Of a stretch of 64,000 nt of DNA, positions 44,267 through 51,883 are shown piece by piece; the stretch's first letter is position 1; each line of letters begins with the position of its first letter. Below the pieces are notes generated by a model. It was not told the origin of the DNA and did no database searches. It worked only from the letters and a program-made list of their open reading frames with translations. Source of the DNA: an uncultured Clostridia bacterium (GTDB taxonomy: Bacteria > Bacillota > Clostridia > Christensenellales > Borkfalkiaceae); the NCBI GenBank assembly GCA_934254825.1, contig CAKQMB010000004.1:62001-126000 (forward strand). Reading direction: 5' to 3'. The position numbers and the translations under genes were made by a program.

Positions 44267-44541
44267 AAGAGAACTGTATGCACCCTAATGGTAAATTAGA
44301 GTGCGTATATTTCTTTTCTGTCGAATATTTCGGTATAAAAATAAAAAGATGAATATCAAAACGGACAGCCGGGCGAATAAAATCGCTCGGCTTTTTCTAT
44401 ACCCAAAATTAAACGCATTTACGGAAAATACAAAAAACACTTTTTTCAGAATGATTTACCGAGAATTGCTCCGATTTCGTCTTTCGTTATTTTCGTTGTA
44501 ATACAGTGTTTTTTCGCAGGTTTAAAACGCGTTTTATGAAA
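44267..44541. other. Intergenic stretch without a supported gene
   Basis: AT-rich sequence. It holds one plus-strand terminator-like hairpin (GCCGGGCGA/TCGCTCGGC, 44368-44391, one G-U pair, then TTTTT) with no gene upstream to serve, and an imperfect hairpin at 44280-44306. The orphan terminator hints at a lost plus-strand gene. Confidence 0.5.
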
Positions 44542-44589
44542 TGTGCCGCTCGGAAATAAAACAAAAACGTTTTATTTCCGAGCGGCACA
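44542..44589 (-). terminator. Hairpin after the flavodoxin-lipoprotein gene
   Basis: A perfect 21-bp stem (44542-44562 with 44569-44589, 6-base loop) about 20 bases after the stop. The T tail is weak on both strands. Confidence 0.65.
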
Positions 44590-44609
44590 TAATCAAATAT
44601 AATTTTTAA

Positions 44610-45314
44610 TTAAAAATCAAGATCGTTAATCCAATTTTGCACCGTGGAGTCGCTTGATCCCGAATAAAAACATTTACCCGCAAGCCAATTACCCGTTCCC
44701 GCCATTTGCTGTAAAAGCGACGCGCTGTTTCCGATCGGAGAACTTGCGGCAGTTGCGAACGGAATTACGGTTTTGCCCGTGAAGTCGTTTCCCTTAACGA
44801 AATTATTCACAGGCCAGGCGGCTATTCCCCACCAGATCGGATACCCGACAAAAACAACGTCGTAATCGTTCCATTTTTCGGGCGTAACCACAGTAAGTTC
44901 AATATCTCGAAGAGACTCGTCGTTATGCTCGCGCGAAACTCTGCTTGTAGAACTGTTATAATTCAGGTCCGTTTGAGTGTACGGATTTACGGGAGTAAGC
45001 TCGAATATCGTTCCGCCCGTTATACTCGCTATAATACCCGCTATTCTTTCCGTGTTATTGGTCGCCGAAAAATACGCTACAAGAATTTTCTTCTCTTCAT
45101 CCCCGCTTTCGGAAACCGAATTTTCGTTGTCCGACCCAGAAGAGTCTGCTTTGTCGCTTTCGGTTCCGTTATTTTTACTTTCCGAAACGGTCTCGCTTTC
45201 GCGAACCGAAGAGGAATTCGAATTCGAAGTCGAATTGCTTTCGTCTTTTTTACCGCATGCGGTGAAAGATAAAATCATAATTATTCCGATAAAAATCGCT
45301 AAAAATCTTTTCAT
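44610..45314 (-). CDS. Flavodoxin-domain lipoprotein
   Basis: Extracytoplasmic flavodoxin-like protein, 234 residues. The signal ends in a lipobox (LSFTAC, Cys20), followed by a Ser/Asn/Glu-rich linker of about 50 residues. The flavodoxin domain begins ILVAYFSATNNTERIAGII, the FMN phosphate loop, and has GYPIWWGIAAWP near 165, the flavin-stacking loop. Such surface flavodoxins could carry electrons outside the membrane, which is inference. It is third in an operon with a decarboxylase-cupin fusion and a soluble flavodoxin. Confidence 0.88.
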   Translation of the reverse strand: MKRFLAIFIGIIMILSFTACGKKDESNSTSNSNSSSVRESETVSESKNNGTESDKADSSGSDNENSVSESGDEEKKILVAYFSATNNTERIAGIIASITGGTIFELTPVNPYTQTDLNYNSSTSRVSREHNDESLRDIELTVVTPEKWNDYDVVFVGYPIWWGIAAWPVNNFVKGNDFTGKTVIPFATAASSPIGNSASLLQQMAGTGNWLAGKCFYSGSSDSTVQNWINDLDF

Positions 45315-45337
45315 AAGTTTAAACCTCCCTTATATTT

Positions 45338-46099
45338 TTATAATTTATCGTATTCCTCGTCCGATACCGCTTCCAACCATTCCGTAGATGAGTTTTCGCC
45401 TGGAACCTCGACGGCAAGATGAGAAAACCATTCGTTTTTCGCCGCGCCGTGCCAGTGCTTCACACCGGGCGCGATATTGACAACGTCTCCGGGAAGAAGA
45501 ACGCGGGCTTCTTTGCCCCATTCCCGATAATATCCTTTTCCCGCAACGCAGACAAGGATTTGCCCGCCGCCCTTTTCGGCTTTATGGATATGCCAGTTGT
45601 TCCTGCAACGCGGCTCGAACGTAACGTTATAAATTCCGACCTGTTCTTTCGATACGGGCGCAAGATAGCTCTGCCCTATAAAATATTTTTTGAAAGCGTC
45701 GTTAGGTTCGCCTATCGGAAAAATCATAGAATTTGCATGGCGGATCTTTGCTTCGGAAGCCGCGGAAGTTTCGGACGGTTCGTCATTCCAGACTTCCTTA
45801 GCCATTCTGAAAGCCGCCCAGGCTTTCGGCCAACCCGCATAAAACGCCGCGTGTGTTAAAATCTCCGCAATTTCCTCTTTTGTTATTCCGTTGGCTTTTG
45901 CCGATCTTAAATGAAATTCGAACGACGAGTCGCAAAGCCCTTGCGACATCAAAGCCACGACGGTTACGAGCGAACGGTCTCTTAACGAAAGTTTATCCTC
46001 TCGCGACCACACCTGTCCGAACAAAACGTCGTCGTTAAGCTCGGCGAATTTCGGGGCGAATTCCCCCAATGCGTCTCTTCCCGCAGTCACCTTTTTCAT
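45338..46099 (-). CDS. Carboxymuconolactone decarboxylase-cupin fusion protein
   Basis: Two domains in 253 residues. The first, about 10-105, is the carboxymuconolactone decarboxylase/AhpD-like helical domain (LRDRSLVTVVALMSQGLCD, then EFHLRSAKANGITKEEIAE). It has a single Cys in place of the CxxC of redox-active AhpD. The second, about 150-240, is a cupin with NNWHIHKAEKGGGQ and GVKHWHGAA metal-site histidines. Function is not established; the flavodoxin neighbours suggest a redox setting. It starts one base after the upstream flavodoxin stop. Confidence 0.88.
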   Translation of the reverse strand: MKKVTAGRDALGEFAPKFAELNDDVLFGQVWSREDKLSLRDRSLVTVVALMSQGLCDSSFEFHLRSAKANGITKEEIAEILTHAAFYAGWPKAWAAFRMAKEVWNDEPSETSAASEAKIRHANSMIFPIGEPNDAFKKYFIGQSYLAPVSKEQVGIYNVTFEPRCRNNWHIHKAEKGGGQILVCVAGKGYYREWGKEARVLLPGDVVNIAPGVKHWHGAAKNEWFSHLAVEVPGENSSTEWLEAVSDEEYDKL

Positions 46100-46100
46100 A

Positions 46101-46607
46101 TTATTTTACCCACCTTTCTACTTCGTTTTTTGAATTTTTAACTCTGCTGCCGTATATCGAAAGTCCGCTTTCAACCTTTGCGGCGGGGCAAAGTTTCTTT
46201 ATATCGGCAACGCTGTTGCCCATTCCGCTACCCTCGTGCGTACAGAACGGTCTGATAGTTTTTCCGCCGAAATCGTAGTGTTCCAGAAACGTGAACACCG
46301 CCATAGGCATCGTCCCCCAATAATTAGGATATCCGAGATAAATCACGTCGTAATCCCCGACGGAGTCAAGATGTTTTTTAAGTTCGGGGCGGGCGTTTCT
46401 CGTCTGATCGGCTTTTGCCTCTTCCACGCAGGAATTGTAATTTTCCGAATAAGGCTTCGCCTGTTCGATTTTGAACATATCCGCGCCCGTAAGTTCTTTT
46501 ATATACTCCGCAACAATCTCCGTGTTTCCGACGGGTATTGTTTTAAGCGCGCCGCTGACGTAATTTTCGTCCGCTCTCGAATAATATGCTATAAGTGTTT
46601 TCGCCAT
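46101..46607 (-). CDS. Flavodoxin
   Basis: Cytoplasmic FMN electron carrier, 168 residues from the ATG at 46607, which has GGGAGG 9 bases upstream; a longer open frame before it overlaps the promoter. The phosphate loop region begins LIAYYSRADENYVSG, followed by a GNTEIVAEYIKELTG helix, and the flavin loop is GYPNYWGTMP near 83. First gene of the operon and divergent from a LysR regulator. Confidence 0.9.
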   Translation of the reverse strand: MAKTLIAYYSRADENYVSGALKTIPVGNTEIVAEYIKELTGADMFKIEQAKPYSENYNSCVEEAKADQTRNARPELKKHLDSVGDYDVIYLGYPNYWGTMPMAVFTFLEHYDFGGKTIRPFCTHEGSGMGNSVADIKKLCPAAKVESGLSIYGSRVKNSKNEVERWVK

Positions 46608-46641
46608 TTGTTTTTTACCTCCCGTTTCGTTTTTCAAGCTT

Positions 46642-46670
46642 ATTATATCACAGAATTTCTTGACTGTGAA
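46642..46670 (-). promoter_or_regulatory. Promoter of the flavodoxin operon
   Basis: On the minus strand TTCACA (46670-46665), 17 bases, TATAAT (46647-46642) with an extended -10 (TGATATAAT). It overlaps the divergent LysR promoter. Confidence 0.75.
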
Positions 46671-46688
46671 TTTCAAATATGTTATTAT
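46660..46688 (+). promoter_or_regulatory. Promoter of the LysR-family gene
   Basis: TTGACT (46660-46665), 17 bases, TATTAT (46683-46688). Its -35 lies inside the opposing promoter, so RNA polymerase cannot occupy both at once. Confidence 0.75.
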
Positions 46689-46717
46689 AGTATAAACCAA
46701 AAGTTTACAGGTGAATT

Positions 46718-47608
46718 ATGTACAATCCTCTGCTTGACACATTTTTAGCCGTTGCGGACTGCGGAAGCTTTACGAAAGCAGCCGAAAAGCTCTATATTTC
46801 CCCCACAGCGGTTATGAAACAGATAAACAACCTCGAAAATCATTTGAATTTTAAGTTGATTGAAAGACATCCGTCGGGAATTAAATTAACGCCTGCGGGC
46901 GAAATCATATATCGGGACGCAAAGTTTATTATGGACTATTCCGAAAAATCCATAACCTCCGCGAAAGCCGCTATCGAAAGGCAGAATACGACTTTCCGCG
47001 TGGGAACATCGCTTCTTAACCCGGCGAAACCGTTTATGGATATATGGTACAAAGTAAATAAAAGCTTCCCCGATTTCAAACTTCATCTTGTTTCTTTCGA
47101 GGACAATCACGAGGGAATTCTGTCCGAAATCAACGGACTCGGAAAAAAATTCGATTTCCTGATCGGCGTTTGCGATTCCAAAGCGTGGCTTTCGCTCTGC
47201 GACTTTTTGCCGCTCGGACGATATAAAAAAATGATAGCCGTCTCCCGCGAGCATAGGCTTGCGAACAAAAAAATTTTAAACCTTTCCGACCTTTACGGCG
47301 AAACGCTTATGATGGTTAAAAAAGGCGATTCGAGCGTGAACGATTTTATCCGAAACGATCTCGAAATGAACCACCCCGAGATAAAAATCGAGGACACGCA
47401 CTTTTTTTACGATATGTCGGTTTTTAACCGTTGCGCCGAAACGGGCAACTGCCTTTTAACGATCGAATGTTGGCAGGACGTTCACCCCGGGCTTGTTTCG
47501 ATACCCGTAAACTGGGATTACAGCATACCGTACGGACTTTTATACAGCCTTAACGCCGATAAAAACGTACTTAAACTTATAGATCTTGCAAAAAAGCTGC
47601 AAAGATAA
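46718..47608 (+). CDS. LysR-family transcription regulator
   Basis: 296-residue regulator. The N-terminal winged helix-turn-helix is typical (LLDTFLAVADCGSFTKAAEK, then YISPTAVMKQINNLE and LIERHPSGIKLTPAG). The remaining 200 residues form the substrate-binding-like effector domain. It is divergent from the flavodoxin operon with overlapping promoters, the standard layout for a LysR regulator and its target; a redox or aromatic signal is possible but not shown. The start is clear from the family's beginning. Confidence 0.92.
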   Translation: MYNPLLDTFLAVADCGSFTKAAEKLYISPTAVMKQINNLENHLNFKLIERHPSGIKLTPAGEIIYRDAKFIMDYSEKSITSAKAAIERQNTTFRVGTSLLNPAKPFMDIWYKVNKSFPDFKLHLVSFEDNHEGILSEINGLGKKFDFLIGVCDSKAWLSLCDFLPLGRYKKMIAVSREHRLANKKILNLSDLYGETLMMVKKGDSSVNDFIRNDLEMNHPEIKIEDTHFFYDMSVFNRCAETGNCLLTIECWQDVHPGLVSIPVNWDYSIPYGLLYSLNADKNVLKLIDLAKKLQR

Positions 47609-47624
47609 TCGAAAAGCCGCAAAA

Positions 47625-47665
47625 AAAGACCGATTTTCGGGGAACTTCCTCCGTTATCGGTCTTT
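47625..47665. terminator. Bidirectional terminator between lysR and tetR
   Basis: AAAGACCGAT/ATCGGTCTTT, 10-bp perfect stem with 21-base loop and A/T tails on both sides. Confidence 0.8.
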
Positions 47666-47669
47666 AATT

Positions 47670-48275
47670 TTATTTGTTTCTCATACAGGTATTTATGATA
47701 TCCGTAATTTCGTCCACGCTTTCTTTGCAATCGTTTTTGATCCACTCGTTTACGATCGCGATAAGTCCGTTTATATAGAACTTGACGAGATACGGTTTCG
47801 CGGCTTCGGACACGCCGAACCTGTCGAGAATCGGGCTGAAAATCTTTTCGTACATATAATCGAATGTGTTTACCCAGCCGAATAATTTGACGTGCTTTAA
47901 AGCCGTTGAATAAATCCGTTTGTTATCGCGGATAAATTCGAGATACGGCGTGAGATACTTCGGCGTTACGAGATATAAATCCTCTTTCGGAACTTGCCGT
48001 ATGTGAGTGTTTATTCCGCGCTCGCCGTCCGCCATATTGAAATCGTCCGTTTCCTGCATCCGAATATAAAAGTTTTTCAGAAAATACTGCGCGCTTTCCT
48101 CTAAAAGGTCGGTCATCGAGTCGTAATGCAGATAAAACGTCGACCGATTTACTCCCGCTTTATCGCAAATTTCTTTTACGGTTATATACTCGAAATCCTT
48201 TTTTTCGAGCAATAATATCAAAGCTTCGTCCATAAGACAAGCGGTGTTGTAATACTTGCTTTCCGATTTATTCAT
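47670..48275 (-). CDS. TetR-family transcription regulator
   Basis: 201-residue regulator with the N-terminal helix-turn-helix of the family (ITVKEICDKAGVNRSTFYLH, then YDSMTDLLEE). The C-terminal part (LYLVTPKYLTPYLEFIRDNK and later FYINGLIAIVNEWIKNDCKE) resembles the TetR branch whose members often control efflux or dihydroxyacetone genes. The ATG at 48275 is used because GGAG is 6 bases upstream; the GTG just before is too close. The next gene upstream, in the same orientation, encodes a small membrane protein, so the target is not clear. Confidence 0.88.
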   Translation of the reverse strand: MNKSESKYYNTACLMDEALILLLEKKDFEYITVKEICDKAGVNRSTFYLHYDSMTDLLEESAQYFLKNFYIRMQETDDFNMADGERGINTHIRQVPKEDLYLVTPKYLTPYLEFIRDNKRIYSTALKHVKLFGWVNTFDYMYEKIFSPILDRFGVSEAAKPYLVKFYINGLIAIVNEWIKNDCKESVDEITDIINTCMRNK

Positions 48276-48334
48276 CACTATCTCCGATACCGACTTTTTT
48301 ACGGCAAAAAAAATTTTCCTGCGTTTTCCGACGA

Positions 48335-48688
48335 TCAGCTGTTGCTTATTTCTTTTGCAAGACGAATTATGTCCGAAGCGTACTTCTTTTTACCGTTTTC
48401 GAGAATTTTTTTGTATATCGGATAATTGACGCTTACAAGAGCGATCCCGACAACCCCTACGATAATGCCGAGGACTTTCGAAAAGGCAAGAGATGCGCCG
48501 ATAACGTTCATCGAAAGGCACATACCGACGCCTAAGATAAGCGCGCCGATCGTTCCGAATGTGTAAGCGAATATCGATGCGGGGCGTTTTGCCTTTGCGT
48601 CGAGCTTTTTGAGTTGCACTACTTTTCTGTCGTCCTTAACGGCATACTCGTTTGCGATTGATTCCGCGTAAATTTTGTCTGTGTTCAT
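48335..48688 (-). CDS. Small two-helix membrane protein
   Basis: 117 residues: a charged N-terminal third, two hydrophobic helices (SIFAYTFGTIGALILGVGMC near 38 and VLGIIVGVVGIALVSVNYPI near 72), then a basic tail. I believe similar proteins are common in Clostridia with no known function. GGAGGTAAAA precedes the ATG and a good promoter lies upstream. It may be co-transcribed with the TetR gene 59 bases downstream. Confidence 0.7.
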   Translation of the reverse strand: MNTDKIYAESIANEYAVKDDRKVVQLKKLDAKAKRPASIFAYTFGTIGALILGVGMCLSMNVIGASLAFSKVLGIIVGVVGIALVSVNYPIYKKILENGKKKYASDIIRLAKEISNS

Positions 48689-48764
48689 TTTTTACCTCCA
48701 TAGCCGATATAAGTGCGGGTTCTTCCGGAAACTCCGCTCGGCTCGATTTATTTTTTATGCTTCG

Positions 48765-48793
48765 ATTATAACCCGCATAAAGAAAAAAGTGAA
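48765..48793 (-). promoter_or_regulatory. Promoter of the small membrane protein gene
   Basis: On the minus strand TTCACT (48793-48788), 17 bases, TATAAT (48770-48765). Confidence 0.75.
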
Positions 48794-48846
48794 CGACAAA
48801 AGATGCCGAAAACGTCGATTTCTGTTTTTATTTAATTTTACGATTA

Positions 48847-48878
48847 CGCGGCGAAGGCTTTCAAAAGCCTTCGCCGCG
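48847..48878 (-). terminator. Hairpin at the end of the capsule operon
   Basis: A perfect 14-bp GC-rich stem CGCGGCGAAGGCTT/AAGCCTTCGCCGCG with a 4-base loop, 12 bases after the last stop. No T run follows on the minus strand, so its terminating strength is uncertain. Confidence 0.6.
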
Positions 48879-48890
48879 AAAAAAACATAC

Positions 48891-50654
48891 TTAAATATTT
48901 AAAATTCTTTTTACGTCCGACAAAACGGCTTCGGGGGTTATCCCGAGTTCTTTGAGAAGTTCGGCGGGATTATATCTGTCGTAAAACTTCTTGTTTAAAC
49001 CGTAGTTTTTAACTTTAACTCCCGTTTCTCCGAGGTACGCCGCGACCTTCTCTCCGAAACCGCCGCTCAACACTCCGTCCTCGAAAGTAAGGACAAGTTC
49101 GTGATTTTTCGCGAGGTTCGAAAGGGTCTTTTCATCTGTCAGAGAAACTATTCTCGAATTTATAAGCGTAGGTTTGAAACCGAGCGATTTTTCGATCTTT
49201 TCCGCAACGCTCTCGCCTATGCCGTAAAAATCGCCCTCGGCGATTATAGCCACTTTTTCACCGCTCTGCTCGATTTTATAGCTCGTTTCTCCGTCGAAAC
49301 CGTTTACGGACGGTCTGTCTTTAACGCCGTCGCCGGGGATCAAAATCACGGACGCGCCGTCGTGAACGTCCAAAGCCCAATCGAGCATACCGACGAATTC
49401 TTTTTCGGTCGTCGGCGCGAGAACGGTAAGCTCGGGGATATTCGTAAATATCGGGAGCGCGAAAATTCCGAGATGCGTCACGTCGGTAAGCCCCGCGAAA
49501 GAGGAATAGTTAAGCAAAATCGTGACGTGGTTGCCGTTTATGCAAACGTCGTGCGAAATCTGATCGTAAGCTCTCTGCATAAACGTGGCGTTGGTTATAA
49601 CAAGCGGTTTTACTCCGCCTTTCGCCATACCCGAAGCCATCGCGACGGCTTGTTCTTCCGCAATACCGACGTCCGTAAACTTATCGCCGAGTTTTTCTCT
49701 GTCCGCAGGCGAAAGAGCCATTGAATTGGGCATATTCGGGGTTACGACAACGAATTTATCGTCATTCGCGGCTTTGTTCATTATATAATCGTGCGCGACG
49801 GTAACATAGCTTCTGCCGCTCGTGTCGACGGTTTTTTCGCCCGTTTTTCTATCGAACGGCAAAGTCCAGTGCCACGCCTCTTTGTTCTTTTCGGCTAACT
49901 CGTAACCTTTTCCTTTTAACGTGTTTATATGCACAACCGTCGGATGATCGATATTTTTAACCTTCTCGAACACCTTTATAAGCGACGGAATGTCGTTACC
50001 TTTCGCTTCGTAAACGTAATCGAGACCGAAATCTCTGAAAATATTATGCTCGCTTTTTCCGTTCGTTTCTCTGAGTTCTTTAAGATTTTTATATATTCCG
50101 CCGTGCGTTTCGGAAATGGACTGATCGTTGTCGTTAACGATGATTATAAGATTGGATTTGATTTCCGAACCCGCAACGTTCAACCCCTCTAAGGCTTCGC
50201 CGCCCGAAAGCGAGCCGTCGCCGATAAGCGCGACGACGTTATAGTTTCCGCCGAGCATTTCGCGAGCTTTGCAAAGACCGGTAGCAAGCGAAATCGAGGT
50301 CGACGTATGCCCGACGTTAAACAAATCGTGTTCGCTTTCTTCGGGGTTCGTGTAGCCCGAATCTTCTTTAAAACAAGCGTCATCGATATAACCCGCCTTA
50401 CGCCCCGTAAGTATCTTATGCGTATAACTCTGGTGCGACACGTCGAAAACAAATTTGTCGACGGGCGACGAGAAAACATAGTGCATGGCGATTTCGGCTT
50501 CCACTATACCGAAATTCGGTCCGAAATGTCCGCCGATTTTCGTAAGTCTGTTAAAAAGAGCCTCTCTTATCTCCGCCGCTAATGCCGTAAGCTCGCTTTC
50601 GTTGAGCTTTTTTACGTCTGCGGGAGAATTGATTTTACCGAGTAATTCGTACAT
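48891..50654 (-). CDS. DXS-like thiamine-diphosphate enzyme in the capsule operon, probably not a true DXP synthase
   Basis: 587 residues colinear with 1-deoxy-D-xylulose-5-phosphate synthase. Cofactor and catalytic features are kept: GGHFG with His43, GHTSTSIS at 115-122, GDGSLSGG with Asp146 and NDND at 174 (thiamine-diphosphate binding), IAEEQAV with the catalytic Glu333, and His394. The residues that hold the phosphate of glyceraldehyde 3-phosphate in E. coli DXS (Tyr392, Arg420, Arg478 from memory) align with Asn355, Tyr383 and Gly441. The usual DRAG...GPTHHG motif reads NYSSFAGLTDVTHLG. It is the last gene of a surface-polysaccharide operon, 15 bases after a nucleotidyltransferase-like gene. 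It may make an unusual carbon-extended sugar or precursor; the substrate is unknown. Confidence 0.78.
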   Translation of the reverse strand: MYELLGKINSPADVKKLNESELTALAAEIREALFNRLTKIGGHFGPNFGIVEAEIAMHYVFSSPVDKFVFDVSHQSYTHKILTGRKAGYIDDACFKEDSGYTNPEESEHDLFNVGHTSTSISLATGLCKAREMLGGNYNVVALIGDGSLSGGEALEGLNVAGSEIKSNLIIIVNDNDQSISETHGGIYKNLKELRETNGKSEHNIFRDFGLDYVYEAKGNDIPSLIKVFEKVKNIDHPTVVHINTLKGKGYELAEKNKEAWHWTLPFDRKTGEKTVDTSGRSYVTVAHDYIMNKAANDDKFVVVTPNMPNSMALSPADREKLGDKFTDVGIAEEQAVAMASGMAKGGVKPLVITNATFMQRAYDQISHDVCINGNHVTILLNYSSFAGLTDVTHLGIFALPIFTNIPELTVLAPTTEKEFVGMLDWALDVHDGASVILIPGDGVKDRPSVNGFDGETSYKIEQSGEKVAIIAEGDFYGIGESVAEKIEKSLGFKPTLINSRIVSLTDEKTLSNLAKNHELVLTFEDGVLSGGFGEKVAAYLGETGVKVKNYGLNKKFYDRYNPAELLKELGITPEAVLSDVKRILNI

Positions 50655-50669
50655 ATTTTTACCTCCGTT

Positions 50670-51848
50670 TTATTTCAGATTTAATTGTTTAAGCATTTTT
50701 TCCGTTTCTTTTACCGTTTCTTCGCTCGTTTCGGCATTGTTTTTTATTTCCGCAAAGGTCTTTTTGCGTACGTCCTTTTTAAACAGCCTGCACCAACGCA
50801 AAATTTCGTAAAAGGGTTGCAATATCCGTTTTCCTTTTAAAGAAGGATATTCTATAACGAGATTTTTATAAGGAAGCCATAACCTCGAAGCGATACTTCG
50901 GGCTTTGCCTTTCTTTTCCGTTCTCAAAACGACGGTTTTATTCTTTCCCGAGCCGTATACCCCGCCGCTAAGAATATATTTTTCCATGGCTTCCGTAAGT
51001 TCGTCCCGTTCTTCGTTATAAAACCACGCTTTGCCGAGCCGACCGATTTTATCGGCGAAATCTTTAATTCCGCCGACCGAAAGAAGCTCGTTTAATTTTT
51101 CCTCGTCGTAATCGAGTTTGTTTTTCAACAAACAATCGTCGAGAACAGGTTTTATTCCGCATCCGCCGCTTAAAAAATGGTATGCGGTATGCGCGTACAA
51201 ATGGAACAACAAAAACTCGTTCGTAAATTCGTACTCATATGATTTGCCTTCTTTTTTGCGGGCGTAATTCCACGCGTTTCCCAAAACCCCGTCGAGCTTG
51301 TCCGTATTTTCTTTTATATTGAAATGAAGCTCCAAATGAACGCCGCTTTCCGAAAACAAAGAATAATCGTGATAATTTTTAGATTTCGTATTATATCCGA
51401 GAGCTTCTTCAAGCGTTTTTATAGCTTTCGGAACGTCGTTTTCCCTCACTAAAATATCGATATCGCAACTTTGGCGAAGCCACGCTTCGGGGTAATAATC
51501 CCTTATCACCGCGCCTTTAAGCGGAATAAAATCTATACCGTTTTTTTCGAAAACTTCTTTTATCGCGTTCAGTTCCGCGTTCTGAGTTTCGTAGCGGAAA
51601 AGCGCGAGCCTTATTTTCGACTCGAACCTGCGTTTTACTTCTCCGCCTATCAACAAATCGTTTTTTATAAGCGACATGCCGACCAAATGAGAACAATCGA
51701 AAGCCGCGGAGAGCTTGTACAATCTTTCCGCGTCGGTTTCGGAAATTCGGCCCGAAGCGGGAAAATTTTCGATTTCGTCCGTATTAAGTTTTTTCAAGTC
51801 CGTTCCGTCCGCCAGAAGCGCGAACATAAGACGAATAACCGACTCCAT
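50670..51848 (-). CDS. Nucleotidyltransferase-family protein (NTP_transf_5-like)
   Basis: 392 residues resembling the uncharacterised nucleotidyltransferases often found in polysaccharide and peptide clusters. The nucleotidyltransferase core is visible at about 108-150: IPLKGAVIRDYYPEAWLRQS followed by CDIDILVRENDV, where the DxD acids would bind metal. A helical C-terminal half follows. GGAG precedes the ATG by 6 bases. It sits between capG and the DXS-like gene in the polysaccharide operon. What it modifies is not known. Confidence 0.75.
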   Translation of the reverse strand: MESVIRLMFALLADGTDLKKLNTDEIENFPASGRISETDAERLYKLSAAFDCSHLVGMSLIKNDLLIGGEVKRRFESKIRLALFRYETQNAELNAIKEVFEKNGIDFIPLKGAVIRDYYPEAWLRQSCDIDILVRENDVPKAIKTLEEALGYNTKSKNYHDYSLFSESGVHLELHFNIKENTDKLDGVLGNAWNYARKKEGKSYEYEFTNEFLLFHLYAHTAYHFLSGGCGIKPVLDDCLLKNKLDYDEEKLNELLSVGGIKDFADKIGRLGKAWFYNEERDELTEAMEKYILSGGVYGSGKNKTVVLRTEKKGKARSIASRLWLPYKNLVIEYPSLKGKRILQPFYEILRWCRLFKKDVRKKTFAEIKNNAETSEETVKETEKMLKQLNLK

Positions 51849-51883
51849 TTCGTTCTCCGGATTTACCTGTAAGCGATTGCGTT

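Noticed and set aside
48891..50654. Plain annotation as dxs of the MEP isoprenoid pathway
   Set aside because: Loss of the acceptor phosphate-binding residues and the capsule-operon position make this unsafe, so no gene symbol was given.
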